From Aurifilum marmelostoma (lineage: Eukaryota; Ascomycota; Sordariomycetes; Diaporthales; Cryphonectriaceae), in assembly GCA_027559495.1 (NCBI GenBank), contig JAMXSV010000008.1, positions 1,984,001 to 2,048,000 on the forward strand: a stretch of 64,000 bases of DNA, read 5' to 3'. Of this stretch, positions 11,636 to 24,300 are shown one piece after another. The stretch's first letter is position 1. The number at the start of each line of letters is the position of its first letter. Both the position numbers and the translations under genes were made by a program. The notes under the pieces are model-generated. The model ran no database searches. It was not told the DNA's origin and saw only the letters and a list, made by a program, of their open reading frames with translations.

Positions 11636-14486
11636 ATGCTGCCAGATCATGCCCGCCGCGGTAGAAAGCCGCAGCCATCAAAGATCACAACGGCGAGCAC
11701 GGCAGAGAAGAAGAAGCGTGGCTTCTCTGCGCGACCGTCGTCGCGCTAGACATTGGCTCGGGTCTGATGCGCAGAAATAGGGAGGGAGGCGCCTCGGCAC
11801 AGCCAGAAGACCTCATCGTGACAAACTGCCGAGTCCCAGATGCAACGGCTTTGCAAAATATGGGACAAGGCGTGTTACTAGGCCAAAGGCATCGCGACAT
11901 TGCTAAGAGTAACAGGCGTCGCGGCGCTGCCACCACCTTGGTGATTCTACTGACGAGAAGTGGCCGTGATAGTGACAGCCTAGGGTTGTTTGGATGTATG
12001 AATCATTTTAAGCGACACGAGAAACCAGTGGTCGGCAACTGGACCACGTGCATCCTCTTCGAGAGCACCGAGCGCGAACACGCACCTCGGGTCTGATCGC
12101 CTGCTCACGCAGCTTTCGGGAAAGCTGTTCCGCATCCTGTATTCTTGAGACTGGATCATTTACATAGTATCCGCCACGGAATCCGAGAATGCTAATCCAC
12201 CGTCTCTTTTTTGAGTAGTTGTGTGAGTGACATCGTTGTGTGTGCCGAAACCACGGCAGCTAGTGCGATGATGCAAACAGCATCATCGCCTCAGAATACA
12301 ATCACCCAGAGTCTCGGATGAAAATGAACAATTACTGGATTTTCCTCTGCAGACCGTCATCTGAGTTTCAGCTTGCGACCCGCCCGTGACAGCGGCTGGG
12401 CAGAAGGCAAGAACCCGCAACGCGCCAGAACTTGGCGACAGCGAGACGGAGGGCGCTAGTCCCTTCCTTGGCCCGGTGGGGTCGCCTGGCACGATTGGAT
12501 GAGGCGCGTGTCCCAGATGAAACACTGCGCAAGACTCGCATCTGCCCCTGCGTGAGTGTGTGCCGTCCACACCACACCAGCGAGCGACCCCTTGAATGAA
12601 TGCATGGGCTCCCCCCCCAAGTTCGTCCAATCTTTTCAGGTTGCGACACAAGCATTGCGCCATAGGGGCTCCAATCATCAGGGCCCGTGGTCATTCTCCG
12701 GTCGCATCGGCAGGAGAATGGCATTAGCGCAGGAGCGCTGAGGAGAACGATGGCTTCAGCTTCGTGCCAATCCTTTTGGGATTGGATCTGGACCTTGCAA
12801 ATCTTTGTGCTGGCGAGTACGAGAGGATGAGTATCTGCGCTGGCAACCTTAACGTCTCGTACGTGGCAGCACCTCCATCAAAGGACCCTCCCAGATGGGG
12901 GTCATTATGGGTATTGTAGGATAAGGAAAGGCTAAGCAACCGCCAGGCCCGAGAGCCGATACAACAAAATGCAAGGCCGTTCCAAGTCCGGACGAGGAGA
13001 GAGGAATAAGGAGAAAAGAAAACCTCCCAAGATGAAGCTAGGAGAGTCTGCATCCAGAGAGGAATGGGCATCTGATGATATAGCCTTTGAAACCTGTTTG
13101 ATGATAGTTGTCTACCCCTGCGGAAGACGACCAAAACAGTATCTCGGATGGAGAGTATCCAATTTACAAGTCCAGCACATGTGGGATCTCCACTCGCTGG
13201 CGCTCACTTATACGGGGTGCTTCAAACCCATGTCCTTGTGGGATCCTCACGTCCAATTACCAGGGCGCTGGGACTTACAACCTGCGTGTGGCTGCTGTCG
13301 TCGACGTTCAATTTCGAGCGCTGACCACAAATCATTTCCCCATCGTCCACGATCTCTCACACGACGTGGTCAAGACAGCCCACTAGGACTTTTCATCTCC
13401 TCCGCCTCCCGGACTGAGGCAGACAACAGTCATGTGGATCGCCAAACCTCTCTGATCGTCCCGCTCCCTGGAGCTCTCTTTCTTCTTTCTTGCAGCTTCA
13501 GGTCATCTCATTCGTCCGTCCTCGCTTCTTGCATCGCTAGTCTTCCTGCTGTTGTCTTGCCAGGAACCACTTCGTTGGCCATCGAAGACCCGTTCTCTCG
13601 CTTGCTGCCGATAATCCTCTTTTTTTCTTTCTTTCTTTGAGACAGGCTCTGTGAGCCAACACTTCATTTCTTCTTATCATCATTCAACTTTATTGACTCA
13701 CATCTCCATGTCGCTCTGACGTCGGGGAAGGACCTGAGGAGAAAAGAGCCCGCAGAAGAAAATAAACATACTCGGCTCCGTGGGTGGGTGATCAGCCACC
13801 AGCCCCTTCATTTATCGGCCTCAGCTCTTGAACCCCGTTTTTATTTCATTACCATACGGTACCCCATTTACCGGTGGTCTCTACCTTGCATATCATCGTC
13901 ACAATAGCGATTCTCACGGGCTTTGTTCCTCCGGGATCATCGGACCAGTCGACACGACACCACCGGCCTCTTTGAGGTCTGCGGCCCACGTCCCAGAACT
14001 GAACCTTTTCCTCTCTGATCGAGACATCAGCCTCTTTGACTCGCATACAAACGAGGAGGGGCAATAGTCAACTCGCCGAATCTACAACATCACATCCGCT
14101 TTCTGTTCATCACAATATCACCACTGCGGGGTGTAACCTAAGGCTCCTTCGCTTGGCGTTCAACGACTGCGACGCGACTCAACCACAACTACCTCGACAC
14201 GCTTAAGGCGTGCTTTGCGGTGGAAGCACCAAGATATTTGACCTTGACGACCTGGTCTGTCTTGTCATTGGGAACTGTCTCGAGGATTCAAGGCACAGGC
14301 CTCGCTTCAGTGTTTTTTCTCTTCTCCAGCGGCATCGAATAGTATCAGGTTCCTCAGAAAGTCATGAACCAAATAGAATCGCAGCAATAATTCAGCGTCC
14401 GGATTTTCCGCCCATCACCACCACCACGACGCACAAGTTGTCCCGTCATATATCGCCCCAGGAACGACCAAATAAAATCAGGCAAA
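11636..14486. other. Intergenic region, 2.85 kb
   Basis: I see no supportable gene. The longest frame (12969-13640, plus) has no domain and ends in low-complexity Phe/Ser. The last several hundred bases are pyrimidine-rich and A/C-rich, like fungal 5' leaders, and probably belong to the promoter and 5' UTR of the downstream membrane-protein gene. Confidence 0.5.
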
Positions 14487-16306
14487 ATGTTCAGCCGCGT
14501 GGTTCTTCGTCGGCTGGATCCGGCTACTGCAGCCAGCAGCGAGGCTGATGATCTTGAGACGCAGCCGCTTTCCCCACGAGAGCCAGCGCTCGCACCTGAG
14601 ATGACAGAACAATCCAGCGGTGGCGGCCTTTCCCGCCTGCTGCCAAGGCGCATGTCAAGCATGCCCTCGAGGTTTCGCTTCTCCAACGTCACAGATGCGA
14701 CGAGCGCAGCCAGTACCGAGTGGCCGGGGGCCCCGACTGCGCGAACGTCGAGGTCCAATACCGCCCCGACTGTGCCACCAGCGAGCAGCAGCGTCTACTC
14801 GGACGACGACGACGAGGAACTGGGCCGGGAGGAGCGACACGAGTCGTCGCTGCCAGATAGGTTCAGCGTTGTGGTTGACCTGCCCAGTACGCGGTTGCAC
14901 CTTCCTGGGCTCCAGCGCACATGGACGCAGGGGTCCAACGGGCCACCCTCGTCGAGACCAGTCATGGAGAGGAGGGCGCCGCAGAGGGAACCTCAATCGC
15001 CTGCCTGCCGACCACGCACACCACCGATCCCCTCGATGACAGTAGCTGAGCCTTCAAGAGCACTTGTCCGACCACAGGCGTCATCGAGCCGACTGGGCAG
15101 CGACGAGGCCGACGAGCTGTATCCTGTCGGAGACCGGCAGGCTCGGGGCAACTTCACAGCGGCTGACCCAGCCGAGACACAGCTCGCTGAGATGGCGGCA
15201 GACGGGCGACGGAGACGGCAGCGTAGCGGCAGTGACCGCACAAGACGACATCGACGCGACGGCGAGACAGCCGAGGAGCGACAGGAGAGGAGGCGGCGTA
15301 GGAGGCAACGTCGGCTCAGGGACATTGAGGATGGTGATGAGGAGGCAAGCAATAAGCCGCACCCGAAGCGCTTCTTGTTCTGCTTCCCGTGGATCAGGAG
15401 CCGCAAGATACGGTCCCAGATCGTGCAGTGTTTCGTGTCGGGCATGTTCTTGGTGCTCCTGCTGACCACCTGTGAGTTCTTCCAACAAAGTAGCGAATGT
15501 GCTGTCCTCCCAATCTCGCTAGATGCTGACCAGAATGCCTTATTTTCCCCTCACAGACCTCGCCCTATCCGCGACCAAAAACATCGCCAACAACGAGTTT
15601 TCCGTTCTCCTCATCCTCATCATCCTCTTCGCGGCTATCTTCTTCTTCCAGGGTCTCATCCGCCTCTGCCTGCAGATCTTCCGGCCAAAGCCCGTCGAGG
15701 AGCGCCGTCGCAGCCGGCTCCCGCAGATGTATGGCCCTGGCGGCTATGCCATTCCTCGACAGCCGATCCGCGTTGTGCTCGCGCGCGACGAGGAGGCTGC
15801 TGGTATTGAGAGCGAGGCAACTAAGACAAATCCGCCGGCCTATGGACTTTGGAGGGAGAGTGTGGTAGGTGCCCCCCGCCCCCCGCGCGAGGCTACAGCT
15901 TGTTGGAAAGAGGGAGAAGGAGAGAGCATGACGAGGCAATACTCTGTGCTGACCACGATTTATCTTCGCCTTGCAGCGTGTCGACCCGAATCGCATTTAC
16001 TGGCAGCGCAACACCGAAACCACCTCGTCCACAATTGAAGAGGAGGGGCAGGCACCTGATGGAGACGACAACGGCAGGGCGAGCTCGGAAACCTCGAGCG
16101 GAGAGGAGGGCGGCCCCTCTTCTACACGGTCGCGCAACGAACCCCGTCCTCCCTCGTACGCCTCCGAGGATGGTGTGAGCTATGTCGTCGAGGCCCGGCC
16201 GCGATCCATCGCGCCGCTATCTAACGTTGAGGTTATGCCCATGCCGTCGCCGCTACCTGTCCATCCGTCCGAGTTGGGAAGAATTGCCACCCCGCCGAAC
16301 AGGTGA
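14487..16306 (+). CDS. Conserved-looking fungal membrane protein of unknown function
   Basis: Three exons, 14487-15471, 15557-15864 and 15977-16306, keep phase and give 540 residues. The first 300 residues are hydrophilic, rich in Ser, Pro, Arg and acidic stretches, and end in a very basic block (RRRRRQRRL near residues 270-280). Two strong hydrophobic segments follow at about residues 311-333 (GMFLVLLLTTYLALSA) and 343-366 (FSVLLILIILFAAIFFFQGL), separated by a short polar hairpin. The tail is again disordered, with an IYWQR motif and Ser/Glu-rich sequence. This suggests a helical hairpin membrane anchor with both long tails on the same side. I do not recognise the family and assign no function. 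Confidence 0.75.
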
Positions 16307-18805
16307 TGCCTATCCTGTGTGGGTGTGTCTCTGCGTGCGTGAGGATGTATGACTAAGGAAGGGACACTTTTGGGAGATTGCATTTCTCTAGCTTTGGTGT
16401 TTAGGGCACAGAGGGAAGATATCAGATGCTTATCAGGAAAGAAAGATACTTGCTTTCTTGTCACTGGAATGTGGAAGTTCAAGATCCTTGACGTCTGTGG
16501 CTGAAAGGATCGGGGAAGAGGGGAAGCTGTTTAGGTCTTTGTTCTGTGTGGAATCTATGAGGATACAGTATCTATCTTGTGGCAGTAAGGAGACAATACA
16601 ACCAGCTGTGGAAATTCCTCCCAGAATAAAAAGAAAAACAGCAGACCTTCCAAACAGTGTTTGGAGAGCTCTGCTGAACATCTTGTACGATCATATTGTG
16701 TCACAGCCCAAGGAGAGGAGGCATTGTCACCACTCGGCACACCTACAAGCTAGGCAGAAACCTCCTGTACATGAAAAACCCCTAGGAAGCTCCATACCTT
16801 GAGGAATTTGCAAATGGAGAGGGAGTCTCCCACATGGTTTTCGCAAGGTGAGGAGTTGTCAAAGGCAGATGGGAGACTTTGTTATCGGCAATAAAAGTAT
16901 ATTGAGCAGTGAGCCTCAAATATATAGTACCTGGTGAAGTAACATCGTGTAGGAATTGCACACGTGGTGCACTGCATGGCATGGGGGTGGGTATGATGGT
17001 ACTACACATCGCGCTACAAACACTAAGATAGGCGCAAGACTTGCCTTGCCAGGTCTGCATTTACAGATTGCGACAACACCACAGGGGGGATTGGTCACCA
17101 GCACCCAAGGTAGCAAGGGTGCCAAGTGAACCCCCACCATAACAGGGCACTCCCCCTCCTGACAAAGTTAGCACCCGAAGCAAGTAAGAGTCAACCCCCT
17201 GCAGGAGCCATGCTCTTCCTCCCAGAAAGCATGGTACCGCAGGCCAACTGAAAGCCCAGACTACTGTAGCACTAAGCACACAGTACATAGTACTTACTGT
17301 CACATTAGCAGGGACAGGTCCTGGACTCCTACCTGAGGACTTGCTGGAAAGCACCAAAAGGTCTAGTGGGCTCGACGGGGCCTGGCCGCTATTACTGGGC
17401 ACTGGCCAACTCCTCCCGTCACCTTCCTCTCAACTCTCTCCTCCCTCTCCTTCGAGTATCACATCCCTTCAGATCATCTTTCTCCTCTGGAAGTCCTTTC
17501 TTGGATCTTCTCCTTTTTTTTTCTCGGTTGTGGTAGGAGACGTTCGGAAGTGGTCGTCGGACAGGAACCAGGTTGATAAGAGTCAACGGCAGAAGCAGTC
17601 GAGCAGGAAAGAAGCCGCCCAAGTTGAGCTCAGGAAGTTGGACAGAATTTTTCCCCCGGACCTTTGTTGTTTCTGGGAAGCTTTGCGCGCAACAACACAG
17701 CACGGCATAGCATTGTACTGCGGTATGTCATGACATTGATCTCCGTTCCTTTCCAATCTGGGCCGTACTGCTTTCTCTTTTACACGATCCATCCTGCAAC
17801 CCAAATGCACTCCTCTCCGTTTCCATGGTCATTTGCGGGGTTTTATCTGGCGCCGGATTTCCGCACACCACCGAGCGCAGACATCCCCGACATCCCAGAC
17901 AAGAGGAAGAGCGCATGCTGGAAACCCACCCCGAATCTTCCGAGAATATCTGCGTGATTAGCGAGCAAGACATCGCGCATGAGGCGATTGTTATCTCGTG
18001 TGGACAAACAAACAGTGTCGCATTGAAAACACTCTCCCAACTCGCGACACGCCAGAGAGGACCGCCGTGGCTCTCCTTCACTTGGGGATGGGCACGACCA
18101 CCGCGCAGCACTCTCAAGCCTACAAGATTATCGAAAATTCGTGACATTATGGCTGCATTCAAGTCCATCTCGACACAGTGGGTTATGCCGACCAGACTTC
18201 GCGCCAGCAGAGTGGTTGTGTCGTTGTCACGGTCAATGTCGCAGATAAGGCCAGCTTCCTCGAACGCCGACAGTACCAGATCAGCAGGTTTCACGGGGCA
18301 GGGTCGCAGCGATCGAGACGCATGCAAGATGAGAAAAAGCAACACAAAGAGCAGGGACCACACTAGCGAATACAGAGGCTGCATATTGGACGCCTATTGT
18401 TACACAAACAATATGCATGTTACCGAGCGACAAGGTCCAGGCCATAAATGCGACCAGCCAGCTGCATCCCCGTGCCGGCCGCCCGCCGTTTGATGCGACA
18501 AAAGGTGCCACCGTTTTCTACCCGCGCAGCGCTGATTTGCTGTGCCACTGTCGTCACACCTCAGGTGGCAGCCTTCCGAACGATCCTTCCCTGGGAGGCG
18601 TCGCATTGCACTTGAGCGCCCCATACAACTGCGCTGGCGCTGTTTGACTATCCTGGACGGCGCTGATGTTACACGAAGACATCCTCGCCCATTTCTCCTG
18701 ACCTTGGAATGAGTGGGGATCGAGGAGTGCATTTGAGGAGCAAAGCTCTCTACGCTATCATTGGTTGCTAATCTAGATGTGGGTAGACAAATTACGACAA
18801 CAAAG
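16307..18805. other. Intergenic region, 2.5 kb
   Basis: No gene can be supported. Between about 17728 and 18493 both strands carry overlapping frames of about 220 codons without recognisable domains. The minus frame starts with a hydrophobic stretch. I treat these as chance frames, and mention them again under findings. Confidence 0.45.
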
Positions 18806-19606
18806 ATGTCTCTCTCTCGCCGTGCCTGCTACAAGTGTGGCAATGTCGGCCACTACGCCGAAGTTTGCTCTTCCTCTGAGCGCCTCTGCTACAACTGTAA
18901 GTGCCAAAGACGAAACCTTTCGTCATCGGGAAACCACTGACCACCGCTGTCGATCGTCTCGAACAGGCAAGCAGCCGGGACACGAGTCGAACCAGTGCCC
19001 TCTTCCCCGTACTACGGATGCGAAGCAGTGCTACCACTGCCAGGGACTGGGCCACGTCCAGGCCGACTGCCCGACTCTCAGGTTGAACGGCTCCGGCCCC
19101 AACGGCCGTTGCTACAACTGCAATCAGATGGGCCACTTGGCGGTAAGAAAGAGAAAAAGAGCCCTTCATACAACTGCACCTTAGGTGTTCGATTGTGTGT
19201 GCTGACTGCTTCGCAGCGTGAATGCCAGCAGCCTCGTGCCGCTTTCGGGCGTGGTGCCCACCCCGGCCGAGGCGGCTTTGGCGGGTTCCCCCGTGGCGGC
19301 TTTTCTGGCGGCCCCCGTCCCACCTGCTACAAGTGCGGTGGTCCCAACCACTTCGCCCGCGACTGTCAGGCGCAGGCTATGAAGTGCTACGCGTGTGGGA
19401 AGCTGGGCCACATCTCCAAGGAATGCCAGGCCCCCGGTGGAGGTCCTCTTAGCACGGCCGGCAAGGCTTGCTACACCTGCAACCAGCCTGGCCATATCGC
19501 GAGGGACTGCCCCAACAAGCAGGCCGATGCTGAGCCTATCCCTGCTGAAGCCGACCTGAGCGCCGTTCCTCCCCCCGTTGCCGCCCCTATTGCTCCTGCT
19601 GCATAG
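18806..19606 (+). CDS. gis2: CCHC zinc-knuckle nucleic-acid-binding protein (Gis2/Byr3/CNBP type)
   Basis: Three exons, 18806-18896, 18967-19142 and 19217-19606, encode 218 residues. There are seven CX2CX4HX4C zinc knuckles, starting CYKCGNVGHYAEVC, with an RGG-like Gly/Arg/Phe linker (GRGGFGGFPRGGF) between the fourth and fifth. Seven knuckles with a central RG-rich spacer is the CNBP/Gis2/Byr3 pattern. Both introns interrupt knuckles, and only the chosen joins restore them (CYNCKQPGHE and GHLARECQQ). Family members bind single-stranded nucleic acid and mRNA and act in translation and stress granules; S. pombe byr3 can bypass sexual-differentiation defects. The C-terminal tail is Ala/Pro-rich and disordered. 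Confidence 0.92.
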
Positions 19607-21366
19607 GGCTCAGAGGATGCACGGCGCGCAGGGAGCATGTTCAGCGTTCTCCAGACCTGAAAGGAAAGCCGAAGCATTCCCTCAGCGCTGCTAGAAAGGC
19701 GACTTCACAGAGTGTCGGCTGACACGAGCGGGCTGGCTGTTCTCCCATGATTCACCAGCTTGGGTTCGTGATCTGCCGTCGTCCTGTATCTGAAATAGTC
19801 GAAATCCTCAATACTCATCCTCTATTTTTCTTCGACCCCAGTTTTTGTTCTTGATACAATTCGAATTATCCTTCCATCGGTCGCACAGGCCCGGTCCTCT
19901 CCCCACCAGTTCTGGGCAGATAGCACGAGTCACGACGTATCATATGTTCTTGTTTTTTCTCCCTTTTCCTTCTTGTTTTTGAACTTCGATCAACTTTTCC
20001 CCATTATCATTCCCTTGAAGAAAAAAGAAAATTTTTCTTCATCCAACCTCCCTCTCAAGATTCTCCTTGACTCGGAAAGGTGGATAGCCGTTTTCCGCCG
20101 CTCGTTCAACCGACGGCGGGGATACGCAGAAACCAACAATCGACGGGATATGCCAGACGTTGGAGCCACAAGTCACGAGAGGGGAAGAAGGAAATGTGAC
20201 TGCTCACTGCCCCCTAGGTGACCGGACGAGACAGCGGTGGGACAAAATTAAAGAGCCCCGATCCGAACGGAATGCGCGCGGGCGAGGTGAATGGCCAAAT
20301 TATGATACCCCTGCGGTTGTGAAAGACGCAAGAAGGAGCAGGCAAGCTAGCTGATGTGGAGTGAGTGGGTTGAAGGATACCAAAAAATTCTCAAAGGTTG
20401 TGGTAGTGGTCATTTTGAGCTCTGGAACACACGTAGACTTATTATGCCTTGGTTGCCTTTGCGCAGAACCATCACATGCCGTTCTGACAGGTTCAATTCG
20501 ATGGTGTCACCGATGCTGTCTCTCTCTCTCTCTGTGTGTGTGTGTGCATATATGTCCTGACTATCAGTTGCAGCCCTAGATGTACCGTCGTCCTGCGGAT
20601 GAAGGAGAATCTTACGAACGACGTCGATGCTGTCGCACGGGCTTGCAACTTCTCCCGAGCATGGCCTACCTACTACGTCCAAGTGTTCAATCGAGCACGA
20701 GACCTGTACAAAGGCGTCCGTCCTCTCTGAGAGAACTACCAAGTATCGGGATCAGAAGCAAATCGTCGTGCTTACTACTTTCCACAGTCACACGAAGGTC
20801 AAAGGCGACGTTATCCGAGGCGAAACCGAACCTCCTCTCCACCACCATCATCCATGCATGCATGGTCTGACATACTGCGTTGTGCGCACTTGCGCACGGC
20901 AAACCCCAGACTCCCAACTGTCCTTATTTTTCTCCAAAAAAACATTGGGTGGGCTATGTCAGGGATGCAAAGATCAGCAAAGGCGGCCCCAGTCTGCGCC
21001 ACCAAACCCTCCACGGCCTAGCCAAGGCGGGAAGAAGGTCTGCGCCCTTTGGAGACAGTCCCTCACAAGCTCAGTGCGCGAATGCGCAGGAAGGCAGGTC
21101 CCCACCTGGAAGGTTCTGGTTCGTCGGTACGGGAACCAGGGCTTGGCTGGAAGGTGCGACTATGACTGGGCGTGAGATTGATTGATATGGAACGGACTTG
21201 CCTTTTGCTCACCTTTTACTTACGACTCTTGCCTTGTTTCGGAAGGATCCTGATATCTGCTTGTCGTTGTTGCGAATCTATGTTGATGCTCAATTGTGCT
21301 CGGAATACTTCACAAGGGGCCGAGAGAGAGACGGAGCAACGGACAGAGCAACTTTGTTCAACCACC
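19607..21366. other. Intergenic region, 1.76 kb
   Basis: This holds the 3' region of the zinc-knuckle gene and the promoter and leader of the kinase-like gene. A CT/GT microsatellite lies at about 20517-20548. No coding sequence is supported. Confidence 0.5.
20517..20548. repeat. CT(n)GT(n) compound microsatellite
   Basis: A run of TC dinucleotides passes directly into TG dinucleotides and then TA-rich sequence. Confidence 0.85.
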
Positions 21367-24300
21367 ATGACGGCGCCTGAGATGGACCTCGCCGAGGCCC
21401 TCGCTGGTGCAATGCCGCCGATCGCCGGAGCAGACATCGAAGGGAAGACTCCAAAGGCCGACGTGGAGTCACGATGGACATCGACCTCATCAATCGAGTC
21501 TGAATTAGATCATTTTTGGGTATGTATGCAAGCCTTTCATCTCAGAAGACCATGCTAACAATCCTCACAGCACGATTCGGTGAGTGTACAGAAGTAGTCC
21601 TCTGTGGTTAGGATTCTTCGAGACCTCAACACCAACAACCACCATGCACATCAACAGAACTTAGTGGCTAACTGACCATCATAGACTCCTTCTATAAACC
21701 ACTTTTACACCACACAAGATACAGTCAACACCCTTGATTCGTTCGACTTCAACGATGACAACCTCTTCTTGGGTCCGTTCGACTCTTGCAGCACGGGCAC
21801 GTCACAACACCAGACACAGGACAGCGCTCGGCACATGACCGAGGCTTCGGCTGCGGGCGTCGAGTCTTTTGACTTTGCCAGCACGCAGCTGAATTCGATG
21901 GTGCCGGAACTACAACAGCCCATTGTGCCGATGAACAACGCCCTTGATGTGTCGACATGGTCCATTCCTACTACGGCGGACAGTGACTACTCCGCCCTGA
22001 AAGATCGATTGAGCAACGCGATGGTCCGAGGTGACGGTGGCCAGCTCTTTATTCCAGAAGACTCGCTCAGGACTATCCTGTCCCACCTCAACGTCACCAC
22101 AGAACTGCGCAAGCACTTTCCTCACACGCCGGCCCATGGCCTGAGGCAGCTTGCCACACAGGTCACGGTCAAGGACCTCCGCAAGGACAGTCACCTTCAG
22201 GTCGGCCTTCTGCGAACGTTTGCCATCCTCGTCTTGATGGACATACCACACAAGATCATCGACTTCGCCTCCGAGGGGCTGGCCGACAACGACAGACCCT
22301 TAGTCAGGGTTAAAGTGGCCAGCGCCCCAGCAGCAGGAGAGCCCCTATTCCAGCTCCGCAGGAAGGACGCCCTGAGCACGCAGTTGCGGTCCTTTAACGG
22401 CTGGACCCAGGCTGAAATTGACACATATGAGCGACTCCAGTGGCGTGTGTGTAGTCCTGTGTTCTGGGAGATCTCGGAGCAGCAGGAGGGTGCATTTCTC
22501 GACCTGGAGGAGGCGACCGTGCTCCCTTACATCGAGTCTTGGCAGAACAAGAAGCACGACCACTACAAGGGCGGTAACTCCGAGGTCTGGAAGGTCAAGA
22601 TCCACGAGGCACACCACAAATTTCAGAACCTCAACGCGCTGGTGCCCAACAACCCTTATTTTGCCATCAAGAGGCTCAAGTCCAAGGACGACGAGGCCTT
22701 CAGGCGTGAGGTGCGCAACTTGCTGCGCCTGCACAACGCCGAGCACCCCAACCTTCTCTCGCTGCTTGCTACGTACAAGTACAAGGGCTACTACCATCTG
22801 GTCTTCCCCTGGGCCGACGGTGATCTGCGTAGATTGTGGCAGTCCACGCCGAGACCGCAGGCGGGCAAGGACGAGATGCGGTGGCTAGCCAGCCAATGTG
22901 CCAGTATCGCCTCTGCCCTGAAGTCTGTCCACGCTGGTGCCGAGAGCTGGATGCAGAACATGGGTGATGGGCCCAGCGACAAGCAGCGCATGGCCATGAA
23001 CAAGTTTGGTCTTCATGGTGATATCAAGCCGGAGAACATCTTCATCTTCAACAAGGGCCAGCAGAAGAAGGCATTGGCCATGGGTCTTCCGTACATGTCG
23101 GAAAACAACATCCGCGGTGGCAGCAGCAGCAGCACCAGCAGCAGCTTGAGCTCCTCCCCGGACCGCGACATCCGAAGCTGCAGCCCATCGTCAGTTGCTG
23201 ATGAGTGCGTCATGAGTATCGGTGATTTCGGTGGTGGTGAATTCTTCGACCCGTCCTCCAACCCCGATCCACTCAAGCAGATTACGGTCGCCTACAGGCC
23301 GCCCGAGCACGACACGAAGCTGAGGCCCGTGTCGCGTTCCTGGGATGTCTGGGGTCTGGGCTGTACTTACTTGGAGTTCGTGACCTGGTTCCTGCTGGGT
23401 CCCAGCGGGCTGACCGAGTTTGCGAGGCGGAGAACGACAAGGACGGCGGCTGGCAAGTTGTCGGATGAGTATTTCGAGACATTTATCGATGCGAGCCAGA
23501 CTGGTGGAATAGGGGCTACCCTGAAGGAGTCCGTCTTGGCAGTGAGTCACTCTTCATACTTGCATCTTAGATTCTCTTCTCCTTGCTTCTTATTGCTGTT
23601 CATCATATCAATGCTCCCTCTACCCTATCCTATCCCCCTTCTCATTGCCCATGCGCCCATGACTCCTTTTCTTCCAACCTCCGCATCCTCTCGGCCTTTG
23701 ATCAATCACTCATCGTGACACCTCCTGCCGGCATCTTCACGCACTAATCATGACTTTTAGTGGATCAACGACCTGTACCGCCACAAGAACGCTTCACAGT
23801 TCATCCGGGACTTCCTCGACTACATCACCAACCGCATGTTCATCGTTGAAAACGCCTTTCTCACCCGTGCCTCCGGTGCCGAAGTCGCCGAACACCTGCA
23901 CCAGCTCACCCGCAAGTGTCTGGAGAGCGATGCCTATTGTCTGCCCAGCCCCGTAGTCAGCACCCCCTGGGATGTCTTCGCCGTCAGCCCAACCAGCAGC
24001 AGCAGCGATCTCGCCGTCCTGTCGGGATCCGGTAGCCTCGACGACTTTGCTGAATCGGCTTTCAGCAACACGGTCGTCACCGAGGATGTAGCAGCCACCA
24101 CGGCAGCAACCGCCGCGATGCCGAGCGCGTGGCACTTCTCCACGATGAACGACGTCTCCCCGCTGGCCCAGTGGAATACCGCGCCTATCATGCCGGTGGG
24201 CGGCCCCTCGTATGCGAGCCTCAACTGTGCGGACCTCCTGAGCGGCTGGAACTACACCGCGCCAGTTGTGTGGAACAACAACACCAACAACAATCATAGT

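Noticed and set aside
12969..13640. Plus-strand frame of 223 codons
   Set aside because: No domain, irregular composition and a low-complexity Phe/Ser end. It lies in what is probably promoter and leader of the next gene.
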